64,000 bases of DNA. Origin: Streptomyces sp. NBC_01317. Lineage in GTDB: Bacteria > Actinomycetota > Actinomycetes > Streptomycetales > Streptomycetaceae. The stretch is taken from NCBI RefSeq assembly GCF_035961655.1, contig NZ_CP108393.1, positions 1,674,001-1,738,000 of the forward strand, in the 5' to 3' direction. This document shows, in pieces, positions 8,944-16,838 of this stretch (position 1 is its first letter; every line of letters starts with the position of its first letter). A program made the position numbers and the translations under genes. The notes below the pieces were generated by a model, which did no database searches, had not been told where the DNA came from, and saw nothing but the letters and a program-made list of their open reading frames with translations.

Positions 8944-10179
8944 TCACACGTCCCCGCCGCCGGGCGCGCCTTCGGGCCCGTCCGGCGGCAGCATGTCCTC
9001 GATCAGGTCGGCGGCGCGCCGCGTGCCGCCCTCCGCCGTCATCTCCGCCGCGATCTCCCGCAGCCTGCGCGCCACTTCCGGGTCCGAGGCGAGGGCGAGG
9101 ACCGCCTCCCGCAGCGCCCCCGGCGTCACGTCCGCCGTGTCGAGGCGCCGGGCCACCCCCAGGGAGACCAGCGTGTCGGCGTTGCCGAACTGGTCCACCG
9201 CCTGCGGGACCGCGACCATCGGGGTGCCCGTCGCCAGCCCCTCCTGGCTGCCGCCCGCACCCGCGTGCGTCACAAACGCGTCGGCCTGCCGCAGGACGGA
9301 CAGCTGCGGAACCCAGCGGTGCACCTCGACGTTGGCGGGTACGTCACCCAGCTCGGCCTCGTCCACGAACGCGCCGATCTGGAGGACGACATGCCACCCC
9401 GGCAGCCCCCCGAACGCCTCCACGCACGCCCGGTAGAACGCCGGCTGCTTGGTGAACGCCGAGCCCAGCGACACCAGAAGCACCTTCCCGGCCCCCTCGG
9501 GCCGCCGCCACTCCCCCTGTTCCGCCCTGTCCCCCTGGCAGGCGCCGACAAAGGTGAAGACGGACGCGTCCACCTGGTCCGCGTACGGCTGGAGCACCCG
9601 GGGGATGAGGACGAGGGACCGGCCCGGCCGGGCGACCAGCCGGTCCCGGTCGGTGTGGTCCATGTGGTGTGCGTCGAGCCATGCCGTGAACCGCGCCAGG
9701 TACGCCCGCCCCCGCTCCGTCGACTCCAGCTCGGCGGTCATCGGCGCGGCGACCTCCTCGTACCCCTCCCAGGCGACCATGTTCGGCGAGAGCTGGACGT
9801 ACGGCACACCCCAGCGGTGCGCGAGGACCGGCGCCGGATAGGACGTGATGTCGCTCAGGACGAGGTCGGGGCGGTCGTCCTCGAACGCCTCGGCCAGCTG
9901 CGGCAGCGCCTGGATCGCGTCGTCCAGGAACGGCTCGACGTGGTCGATCAGTTCCGTTCCCCAGTCCTCGGGGTCCGCGTCCGGCGGGGGCAGGAGGGAC
10001 GTGTAGATCACCGGCCGGGCACCGGTCGCGGCGACCTTGCCGGCGAAGACGGCGGGGATCGCGTAACTGACCCGGTGCCCCCGGGCGACCAGTTCGCGGA
10101 TCACCTCCAGACTCGGGTTCACGTGCCCGTGGGCGGCGATGGAGAACATGGCGACATGGGCGGGCTTCGGTGAGGTCAT
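8944..10179 (-). CDS. Macrolide-type glycosyltransferase (OleD/MGT family, GT1)
   Basis: 411-aa GT-B enzyme that transfers a sugar (glucose in characterised relatives) from UDP-sugar to macrolides or other phenolic/aglycone acceptors, usually inactivating them. The N-terminus [18 protein letters not shown] carries the catalytic His and matches OleD from memory almost residue for residue, as do [11 protein letters not shown] and [16 protein letters not shown]. The donor-binding segment [17 protein letters not shown] followed by [12 protein letters not shown] is intact. Full length for the family. It faces the MMPL exporter tail to tail; no macrolide pathway is in the window, so a self-protection or xenobiotic role is more likely than biosynthesis. 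Confidence 0.9.
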   Translation of the reverse strand: MTSPKPAHVAMFSIAAHGHVNPSLEVIRELVARGHRVSYAIPAVFAGKVAATGARPVIYTSLLPPPDADPEDWGTELIDHVEPFLDDAIQALPQLAEAFEDDRPDLVLSDITSYPAPVLAHRWGVPYVQLSPNMVAWEGYEEVAAPMTAELESTERGRAYLARFTAWLDAHHMDHTDRDRLVARPGRSLVLIPRVLQPYADQVDASVFTFVGACQGDRAEQGEWRRPEGAGKVLLVSLGSAFTKQPAFYRACVEAFGGLPGWHVVLQIGAFVDEAELGDVPANVEVHRWVPQLSVLRQADAFVTHAGAGGSQEGLATGTPMVAVPQAVDQFGNADTLVSLGVARRLDTADVTPGALREAVLALASDPEVARRLREIAAEMTAEGGTRRAADLIEDMLPPDGPEGAPGGGDV

Positions 10180-10237
10180 GACCCGGACCCTAAGCGAGAC
10201 GAGACGTCTCGTACAACTCGAATAAGCTTGCCCCGCC

Positions 10238-11545
10238 TCACCTCTGATAGCGCGCCAGCACCAGATTCCCGTCCTCGACCAGCCGCTTCTCCAGCTCCTC
10301 CCGGTCGATCGCCCCGCTGTAGTACTCCTGGAGCGCCGGCGTCGCCACCTTGTCCTTCCACTCCGGATACCCGCGCACCGACTGGGCCGGGGCGGACCGC
10401 AGATCGCGCGCCAGCGCTGCTCCCGTCGCCCAGCCGTCCTTCGCGGTGTGCAGCGAGGGGTCCGCGAGCGCGCGGGTCCCCGTCGGCAGCATCCAGTCGC
10501 CCTTCGCCAGCCGCACCATGTTCGACGGCTGGAGCAGGAAGTCGATGAACCGCACCGCTTCCCTCTTGTACGGGCTGTCCTCGGCCACCGAGAGCGTCTG
10601 CGGGCTCACGCCTTGGACCAGACCCTCGCTGTCCCCCGCAGGGGCGGGCAGCACCGTCCACTCGAAGCCCTCGGGCGCCTGCTGCATGATCTGCTGACGG
10701 TACGAGAACCCCAGCGGCACCATCGCGTAGACACCGCCGAACAGCCCCGGCAGGGTGTCGGACCCGCCCATCCCGAGCGTGGCCCCCGACGCGCTCCCGT
10801 CGGTGTTCACCTGGGCGCGGACGGTCTCGGGGACCACCGCGTCGCCATCGGTGAAACGGACCGTCACCTTCCCGTCCGCGCCCCGGTGGAAGAGCCGGCC
10901 CCCGGTGGACAGCCCCAGGTTGAGCGTCGCGGACACCGGGTCCTTGAGCGGCCACGCCACGGCGTACTTCCCCGGGCCCATCCGCGCGGTTAGCTCCTTG
11001 CTGATCCGCCGGAACTCGGGCCAGGTCCACGGCTCGTCCGGCGTCGGCACCCGCACCCCGGACGCGTCGAGGACCTTCTTGTCGGCGATCAGGACCCGTG
11101 GCTCCTGGAGGAACGGCACGCCGTACACCCCGTCCCCGAACGTCGTCGTGTCCCAGCTGCTCCCGGGGATGTCCTCCCGCAGCCGCACGGGCAGCAGCCC
11201 TCCCAGATCGGCGAGATAGCCGCCGTACGCGAAGTCGGCGAGGTCGTCCGAGGCGTCATGGATGATGTCCGGCGCCTCCCCGCCCTCGAAGGAGGTGAGC
11301 AGTTGGTCGTGGACGCTGTCCCAGCTGCCCTGCACGTACTCGACGCGGATGTCCGGGTGGGCGGCGTTCCACTCCGCCACCAGCTCCTTGTTGACCTGGA
11401 CCGATTCGTCCTGCCAGGCCAGGGACTGGAAGCGCAGGGTGATCCGGCCGTCGCGGGAGCCGCCCCCGCCGGAACAGCCGGTGAGGAGCAGCGTCAGGAC
11501 CACGACGGCGACGGCGGCTCTGCGCATCAGCATCAGCATCGGCAT
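10238..11545 (-). CDS. Sugar ABC transporter substrate-binding lipoprotein
   Basis: 435-aa extracellular solute-binding protein of family 1 (carbohydrate-type). The N-terminus [24 protein letters not shown] is a lipoprotein signal with lipobox LTGC at about residues 21-24, so the mature protein is membrane-anchored. The body shows the MalE-like pattern [23 protein letters not shown]. Start ATG 11545 overlaps the stop of the upstream permease by one base (TGATG), arguing for coupled translation; further ATGs at 11539, 11533 and 11527 exist. Last gene of a permease-permease-binding protein operon with no local ATPase, which is normal in Streptomyces where MsiK energises many such importers. Sugar unknown. 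Confidence 0.9.
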   Translation of the reverse strand: MPMLMLMRRAAVAVVVLTLLLTGCSGGGGSRDGRITLRFQSLAWQDESVQVNKELVAEWNAAHPDIRVEYVQGSWDSVHDQLLTSFEGGEAPDIIHDASDDLADFAYGGYLADLGGLLPVRLREDIPGSSWDTTTFGDGVYGVPFLQEPRVLIADKKVLDASGVRVPTPDEPWTWPEFRRISKELTARMGPGKYAVAWPLKDPVSATLNLGLSTGGRLFHRGADGKVTVRFTDGDAVVPETVRAQVNTDGSASGATLGMGGSDTLPGLFGGVYAMVPLGFSYRQQIMQQAPEGFEWTVLPAPAGDSEGLVQGVSPQTLSVAEDSPYKREAVRFIDFLLQPSNMVRLAKGDWMLPTGTRALADPSLHTAKDGWATGAALARDLRSAPAQSVRGYPEWKDKVATPALQEYYSGAIDREELEKRLVEDGNLVLARYQR

Positions 11546-12384
11546 CAGCTCTTCACCGCCCCGGCGAGCATCCCGCCCGTGATCCGCCGCTGGATGACGG
11601 CGAAGATGACGAGCGAGGGGAGGGTCGCGAGGAACGCGGCGGCGGCGAGCGGCCCGAGGTCGGCGACCCCTTCCGCGCCCAGGAAGTGGGTGAGGACCAC
11701 CGGAAGGGTCTGTTTCTCCGGGGACTTGAGCAGCACGAGCGCGAAGAAGAACTCGTTCCACGCGGTGATGAAGGCGAACAGCGCCGTGGCGACGATGCCG
11801 GGCACCAACAGGGGCGCGGTGACCGAGACGAGCGTACGGAGACGGCCCGCGCCGTCCACGGACGCGGCTTCCTCCAGCTCGACCGGTACGGCCCTGACGT
11901 ACCCGACCAGCATCCAGAGGGCGAACGGCAGCGACCACACGACGTACACCATGACCAGGCCGGGCACGGAGTTGATCAGGTGAAGGTTCTTGAGGACCAG
12001 GAACAGCGGGATGATCAGCAGGACGAACGGGAACGCCTGGCTGACGACCACCCAGCCCGTCGCCGCCGCCGCGAGTCTGCCGCGTGTGCGGGCCATCACG
12101 TACGCCATGGGGGTCGCGACCACCACGGCGATCACAGCGGCGGACAGCGCGGCGACGAGGCTGTTGCCGGCGGCCCGGACGAGCGGCTGTTCGTCGAAGG
12201 CCTGGCGGAAGTTGTCGAGGGTCGGGTGCTCGGGGATCCAGGTGGGGTGGAGGCTCGCCAGCTCCTGGGCCGGTTTGAACGCGGTGGAGATCAGCCAGAG
12301 GAAGGGGAAGGCGAGGAAGACGAGATAGCAGAGGAGCGCGGCGTACTGCCCGGCGCGCGCGGGCCCACGGGTGCGGACGTTCAT
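11545..12384 (-). CDS. Carbohydrate ABC transporter permease (MalG-type)
   Basis: 279-aa inner permease subunit with six predicted helices: YAALLCYLVFLAFPFLWLIS at residues 14-33, then further helices to the C-terminal MLAGAVKS. The EAA loop reads VPVELEEAASVDGAGRLRTL, the canonical EAAxxDG signature for contact with the ATPase. Starts at ATG 12384, overlapping the upstream permease stop by four bases (ATGA), and its stop overlaps the binding-protein start. MalG-type position second in the operon is typical. Confidence 0.9.
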   Translation of the reverse strand: MNVRTRGPARAGQYAALLCYLVFLAFPFLWLISTAFKPAQELASLHPTWIPEHPTLDNFRQAFDEQPLVRAAGNSLVAALSAAVIAVVVATPMAYVMARTRGRLAAAATGWVVVSQAFPFVLLIIPLFLVLKNLHLINSVPGLVMVYVVWSLPFALWMLVGYVRAVPVELEEAASVDGAGRLRTLVSVTAPLLVPGIVATALFAFITAWNEFFFALVLLKSPEKQTLPVVLTHFLGAEGVADLGPLAAAAFLATLPSLVIFAVIQRRITGGMLAGAVKS

Positions 12385-13343
12385 CCGTTCTCCCCTTCCC
12401 GGAGCCGGCCGACCAGATGGAGCGCGAGGATCACCGAGATCACGGCGACCATGACGCAGCCCATGGCGGCGGCGTAGCCGAACTGGCCGTAGCGGAAGGC
12501 CTCCTCGTACGCGAAGAGCATCGGCAGCCGGGTGCGGCCGCCGGGTCCGCCGCTGGTGAGCACGTACACCAGGGCGAAAGAATTGAAATTCCAGATGAAG
12601 TTGAGGGCAGTGATGGCCAAAGCCACCGGGCGCAGGGCGGGCCAGGTGACGGTACGGAACCGGCGCCACGCGCCCGCGCCGTCGAGCGCGGCGGCCTCGT
12701 GCAGTTCGTGCGGGGTGTTCTGGAGTCCGGCGAGCAGCGCGACGGTGGTCTGGGGCATCCCGGCCCAGATCCCGACGACGATCACGGCGGGCAGGGCGGT
12801 GGCGAGGCCCGTCAGCCAGTCCCGGCCGTCGCCCAGGCCGGTGTCGCGGAGGGTCTCGTTGAGGATGCCCGCGTCGGCGTTGTAGACGAGCCGCCACATG
12901 ATGCCGACGACCACTTCGGGCATGGCCCACGGGATGATCGCGAGGGCGCGGGCCAGCCAGCGGAAGCGGAGGTTCTGGTTGAGCAGCAGGGCCAGGCCCA
13001 GGGCGAGCGCGAACTGCGGCACGGTGACGCCGACCGCCCATAACAGCCCGATCCGGAACGAGTCCCAGAACAGGGTGTCGTGCAGGAGGTCCTGGAAGTT
13101 CAGCGTCCCGATCCACTCGGTGGGTTCGGTACGGCCGGACTGCGCGTCGGTGAAGGCGAGCGCGATCCCGTACAGGAGCGGTCCGACGCTCAGCACCAGG
13201 ATCGGGATCAGCGCGGGCAGGACCAGGAACCAGGCTCCGTGGTCGGCTCCGGGCGCGGGTCTCTTCTTTCCGGTCTTCTTGCCCGTCTTCTTGCCGGTCT
13301 TCTTGCCGGACCGCGCCGTCGCGGTCGCGGTCGCCGTTGTCAC
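12381..13343 (-). CDS. Carbohydrate ABC transporter permease (MalF-type) with TTA codon
   Basis: 320-aa permease subunit. A basic repetitive N-terminus with four GKKT-like units (SGKKTGKKTGKKTGKKRP) precedes the first helix FLVLPALIPILVLSVGPLLYG. The EAA loop is THELHEAAALDGAGAWRRF-like (NTPHELHEAAALDGAG). Start GTG 13343 has AAGGAG eight bases upstream. In-frame TTA occurs at 13043-13041 (Leu in GLLWAVG), so full expression of the importer may need the bldA tRNA. First gene of the operon; divergent from an APH-like kinase gene. Substrate unknown. Confidence 0.9.
   Translation of the reverse strand: MTTATATATARSGKKTGKKTGKKTGKKRPAPGADHGAWFLVLPALIPILVLSVGPLLYGIALAFTDAQSGRTEPTEWIGTLNFQDLLHDTLFWDSFRIGLLWAVGVTVPQFALALGLALLLNQNLRFRWLARALAIIPWAMPEVVVGIMWRLVYNADAGILNETLRDTGLGDGRDWLTGLATALPAVIVVGIWAGMPQTTVALLAGLQNTPHELHEAAALDGAGAWRRFRTVTWPALRPVALAITALNFIWNFNSFALVYVLTSGGPGGRTRLPMLFAYEEAFRYGQFGYAAAMGCVMVAVISVILALHLVGRLREGENG
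13264..13310 (-). repeat. 12-bp tandem repeat coding GKKT units
   Basis: Four near-identical 12-base units (TTCTTGCCGGTC or TTCTTGCCCGTC on the plus strand) encode the Gly-Lys-Lys-Thr repeats at the permease N-terminus. The region is cytoplasmic and strongly positive, which would fix topology by the positive-inside rule. Likely slippage-prone. Confidence 0.8.
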
Positions 13344-13508
13344 GGATCTGACTCCTTCGGGCGGCTCGGGAGTGCGGTGGGGGGTGCCCCGGCAGCCTCC
13401 GTCATCGTGCTGACGGGCTTTCCGTTCGTCAAGGTGGCCTGCGCGGATGCGAGACTTGCCGGTCGGGCTGACCGTGACGGCGGCCGGAGCGAGGAGATCG
13501 AAGGATTC

Positions 13509-14372
13509 ATGGACGAGGCACGAGCACGGGACATCCTGGCCGCGGCGGGGCTGCCCCGCGACGCGGAACTGCTGGCCTTCGGCGAGAACGCGGTGTTCGC
13601 GGCCGGTGACCTGGTCGTCAAGGTCGGCCGGGACGCCACGCGCGAGCCCGAACTGCTGGACCGGGCGCGGCGGGAGGTCTCCCTCGCGTCCTGGCTGGCG
13701 AAGTGCGGCATTCCGGCGGTACGGGCGGCGGAGCCGGAGGCCCGTGCCGTCGACGGCCACCCGGTGACCGTCTGGCACCGGCTGCCCGACGCCGCACGCC
13801 CGGCGGGCCCCGCCGATCTGGCGTCCCTGCTGCGCGCGGTCCACGCCCTGCCCGCGCCCGCCTTCGCCCTCCCCCGCCGTGAGTTGCTCGGCGGGGTGGA
13901 GCGCTGGCTGCGGCTCGCGGGCGACGCCGTCGACCCGGCCGACGCCGCTTTCCTGCGGGAGCGCAGGGACGGCTTCGCCGACGCGTCGGCGGCCCTCGTC
14001 CCGCAGCTCCCGCCGGGCCCGATCCACGGCGACGCGCTCCCGCGCAACGTCCATGTCGGCCCGGACGGCCCGGTCCTGGTCGACCTGGAGACCTTCTCGG
14101 CGGACCTGCGGGAGCACGACCTGGTGGTGATGGCCCTGTCCAGGGACCGGTACGGCCTGGCGCCCGACGCGTACGACACCTTCACCTCCACGTACGGCTG
14201 GGACGTGCGCGACTGGCCGGGCTGGACGGTCCTGCGCGGTGCCCGCGAGACCGCCAGCTGCGCGTGGGTGGCGCAGCACGCCCCGGCCAACCCCAGGGCG
14301 GCGGAGGAGTTCCGCCGCCGGGTCGCCTCGCTGCGGGACGGGGACCCCGAGGTCCGCTGGTACCCCTTCTGA
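13509..14372 (+). CDS. Aminoglycoside phosphotransferase-family kinase (APH/choline-kinase fold)
   Basis: 287-aa protein-kinase-like phosphotransferase. The N-lobe shows VFAAGDLVVKVGRD with the ATP-binding Lys; the catalytic loop is IHGDALPRNVHVG (HGDxxxxN), and the metal-binding motif follows as VLVDLETFS, in which the usual D is in VDLE. These enzymes phosphorylate aminoglycosides, choline, homoserine or other small hydroxyl compounds; sequence alone does not say which. ATG 13509 is chosen because AAGGA lies just upstream. Divergent from the sugar importer operon, and tail to tail with the exonuclease, eight bases apart. Confidence 0.83.
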   Translation: MDEARARDILAAAGLPRDAELLAFGENAVFAAGDLVVKVGRDATREPELLDRARREVSLASWLAKCGIPAVRAAEPEARAVDGHPVTVWHRLPDAARPAGPADLASLLRAVHALPAPAFALPRRELLGGVERWLRLAGDAVDPADAAFLRERRDGFADASAALVPQLPPGPIHGDALPRNVHVGPDGPVLVDLETFSADLREHDLVVMALSRDRYGLAPDAYDTFTSTYGWDVRDWPGWTVLRGARETASCAWVAQHAPANPRAAEEFRRRVASLRDGDPEVRWYPF

Positions 14373-14379
14373 GGGCCGG

Positions 14380-15102
14380 TCAGCCCACGCGCGCGCCGTG
14401 CGGGACGAGCGGCCAGGACGGCTCGATGTACGCCGACGGATTCGACGTACGCCGCAGATAGCTCTGGAGCGAGGCGGACTGCTCGGCCGCCGCGCGCACT
14501 TGGAGCGCGTGCAGGTCCGCGAGCGGAACGCTTCCTATGGAGGGATGCCTCTCGCCCATACGGCGTGCCGCGCGCGCCGCCGCCACGGCGTCCGCCCGGG
14601 CGTCGTGCGCGTCCGCCAACTCCACACCGTAGTGCGCGCAGAGCGCCTGGAGCGTGCGCTTGCCCTTGCGGTACTGGTCCGCGTGCTTGTCGAGCACCAG
14701 CGGGTCGATGACCGGCGAGGGGTCCACCCCCAACCGCGCCACGAGCGGCTCGATCCCGTACCTCCGGCACTCCCGATCCAGCAGCGACAGGTCGTACCGC
14801 GCGTTCATCACCACCAGCGGTATGCCCGACCGGAACACCCGCGCCACCGCCTCCGTGATCTCCTCGACCGCCGGCGCGGCGGCCACCCCGTACGTGCGCG
14901 CCCGGTCCGTGGAGATGCCGTGGATCGCCGACGCCTGCTCGGGGATGGAGATCCCCGGGTCGAGCAGCCACGTCCGCTCCTCGCCGACGCGCCCGTCCGG
15001 CTCCAGCCTCACCAGCGCGGCGGTGACAATGCGATCACTCTCGATGTCCGTGCCGGTGGTCTCCAGGTCGAACGCGACCAGCGGCTCCCCATGCCAAGTC
15101 AT
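14380..15102 (-). CDS. DnaQ-like 3'-5' exonuclease (exonuclease domain protein)
   Basis: 240-aa DEDDh-family nuclease. The first acidic motif is VAFDLETTGTD (D and E metal ligands), the second is VVMNARYDLSLLDRE with Asp, and the C-terminal ExoIII motif appears as AHDARADAVAAARAA with the catalytic His and Asp. Similar to the epsilon proofreading subunit but stand-alone; Streptomyces carry several such proteins for repair or RNA/DNA turnover. ATG 15102 has a GAGGGAGG ribosome site at good spacing; a longer upstream reading is unlikely. Biological substrate uncertain. Confidence 0.88.
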   Translation of the reverse strand: MTWHGEPLVAFDLETTGTDIESDRIVTAALVRLEPDGRVGEERTWLLDPGISIPEQASAIHGISTDRARTYGVAAAPAVEEITEAVARVFRSGIPLVVMNARYDLSLLDRECRRYGIEPLVARLGVDPSPVIDPLVLDKHADQYRKGKRTLQALCAHYGVELADAHDARADAVAAARAARRMGERHPSIGSVPLADLHALQVRAAAEQSASLQSYLRRTSNPSAYIEPSWPLVPHGARVG

Positions 15103-15241
15103 CGTGATCCCTCCCTCGTCAAGCGGTGGCGCTTCCCCCATGTCGGCGCTTCCCCCGTCGAACCACCACCCTGCCACCCGCCACTGACAACGCATCGGGC
15201 ACCAGGGGCCCCAAGGGTCTGTCCGGCGGGGTCCGCGCGGC

Positions 15242-16474
15242 TCAGGACACCGGGCGCGAGTCTGCCCAGACCGACTCGAACTCCTCGCGGTACGTCTGGA
15301 AGAGGCCGTGTTCCTGCTCCTGGCCCGCGCGTACCACCTCGCGGCCGCCGCCCCGCAGGACCAGGACCGGGGCCTCCATGCCGCGGGCGCGGCGCAGGTA
15401 CGACTGGACCACGGCGAGGCCGTCGGGGCCGTCGCCGTCCACCAGGTAGGCGGTGAAGCGCGGGGTCTCGTCGAAGACGTGGATCTCGAAGGCGCCCGGG
15501 TCGCGGAGCTTGGAGCGCACCCGCCGCATGTGCAGGATGTTCATCTCGACCGTGCGGCTCAGCTCGCCCTTCCGCAGGCCCAGTTCGCGCTCGCGCCGCT
15601 TGACCGCGCTGCTCGCCGGGTTGAGGAAGACCAGCCGTATCCGGCAGCCCGACTCGGCGAGCCGGATCAGCCGGCGCCCGGAGAAGTTCTGCACCAGCAG
15701 GTTCAGGCCTATCCCGATGGCGTCGACGCGCCGGGCCCCGCCGAACAGGTCCTCCGCCGGGATCTGGCGCTGGAGCCGTACCCGGTCGGGATGGACGGAG
15801 ACCACGTCCGCGTACCGGTCGCCGACCAGGTCCTCCACCGCGTCGACCCGCAGCCGCGCCGTCGAGGGGATCCCGGCGCCCCCGCCCAGGATCTCCAGCA
15901 GCCGGGCCGAGGCCCGCTCCGCCTGCGCGAGGACCGTCTCGGAGAGCGCCCGGTTGCGCGAGACGACGTTCCGCGCGACCTCCAGCTCGTCCAGGGCCAG
16001 TTCCACGTCACGCCGGTCGTCGAAGTACGGCTCGAAGCAGGGCCAGTGCTGGACCATCAGCTCCCGCAGCTGCGGGAGCGTGAGGAAGCTCAGGACGTTG
16101 TCGTCGGCCGGGTCCAGGAGATATCCCTTGCGCCGCGACACCTCCCGTACGGCCACCGCCCGCTGCACCCACTCCTGCCCGGCGGGCCCCGCGGCGGCCA
16201 CCACCCACTCCTCGCCGTGCACCGGTTCGTAGATGGGCCTCAGCACCGCGGCTACGACGGAGCGCAGCCGCTGCTCGACCAGGTTCAGCCAGATGTAGGC
16301 GCGCCCCGCCCGCTGTGCGCGGGTGCGGACCTCACTCCAGGCCTCCGCGCCCCAGTCCAGCTCCGCCCCGATCTCCATCGGTCTCGCCAGGGAGACCGCC
16401 CCGGGCGGGATGTCGCCGGACTCCCCCTCGTGACTCGCGTCACCGGGGGGTAGCTCCAGGCCTCCCGAGCTCAC
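15242..16474 (-). CDS. SAV2148-family HEPN domain protein
   Basis: 410-aa conserved Streptomyces protein. The segment WSEVRTRAQRAGRAYIWLNLVEQRLRSVV (around residues 45-75) fits a HEPN-type helical bundle with an N-terminal R-rich helix, although a clear RxxxxH ribonuclease motif is not evident. The C-terminal 170 residues (ESGCRIRLVFLNP, NILHMRRVRSKL, FEIHVFDETPRFTAYLVDGD) resemble a phospholipase-D/DUF5919-like signalling domain. Starts at GTG 16474. No phage-defence partner is adjacent. Family name recalled from Streptomyces annotation; molecular function unknown. Confidence 0.72.
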   Translation of the reverse strand: MSSGGLELPPGDASHEGESGDIPPGAVSLARPMEIGAELDWGAEAWSEVRTRAQRAGRAYIWLNLVEQRLRSVVAAVLRPIYEPVHGEEWVVAAAGPAGQEWVQRAVAVREVSRRKGYLLDPADDNVLSFLTLPQLRELMVQHWPCFEPYFDDRRDVELALDELEVARNVVSRNRALSETVLAQAERASARLLEILGGGAGIPSTARLRVDAVEDLVGDRYADVVSVHPDRVRLQRQIPAEDLFGGARRVDAIGIGLNLLVQNFSGRRLIRLAESGCRIRLVFLNPASSAVKRRERELGLRKGELSRTVEMNILHMRRVRSKLRDPGAFEIHVFDETPRFTAYLVDGDGPDGLAVVQSYLRRARGMEAPVLVLRGGGREVVRAGQEQEHGLFQTYREEFESVWADSRPVS

Positions 16475-16838
16475 CCGCGCACCGCCTTCATCTCCCCTTC
16501 AACGATCAAGGAAGGTTACTCCGCCGACGGGAGCCGGTGCAGCCCGATGGACAGGCCGGTTTGCCAACTCCCTTGATCAGGTGGGCCGTTCCCGTCGGCA
16601 AGATCTGACGGAGTGAGATGATTCATAGGCATTGCGCCCGGTGCGCACCTCCCCCGTCACCGTCCCGGCGGGACGGCGACGCCCGGGAACCGGGGTCCGC
16701 GATCCGGGCGACGGTGCGGAACGCCACGTTGACTCGGGCAAGAATCCACCCGGTTCCTAGGTGGTAACGCGACTTTCGGGGAAGATCTGTCTTCAAGTGA
16801 CCCGCAGCACCCGGATCAGAAATGGAAGAGTTGTATCT
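16475..16838. other. Intergenic region between HEPN gene and glgX
   Basis: A 364-bp divergent intergenic stretch. It should hold the promoters of both the HEPN gene (leftward) and glgX (rightward). GATCAAGG at about 16505 and CCTTGATC at about 16560 form a short inverted pair that could be an operator. No ORF with plausible codon use, tRNA or strong terminator is seen. The final 120 bases are less GC-rich, as expected for a promoter region. Confidence 0.5.

Noticed and set aside
15242..16474. HEPN ribonuclease toxin of a toxin-antitoxin pair
   Set aside because: No clear RxxxxH motif and no small MNT or antitoxin gene adjacent; the family is a conserved single gene in Streptomyces.
16475..16838. 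Riboswitch or tRNA upstream of glgX
   Set aside because: No conserved riboswitch core or cloverleaf could be recognised; only a short GATCAAGG inverted pair is visible.
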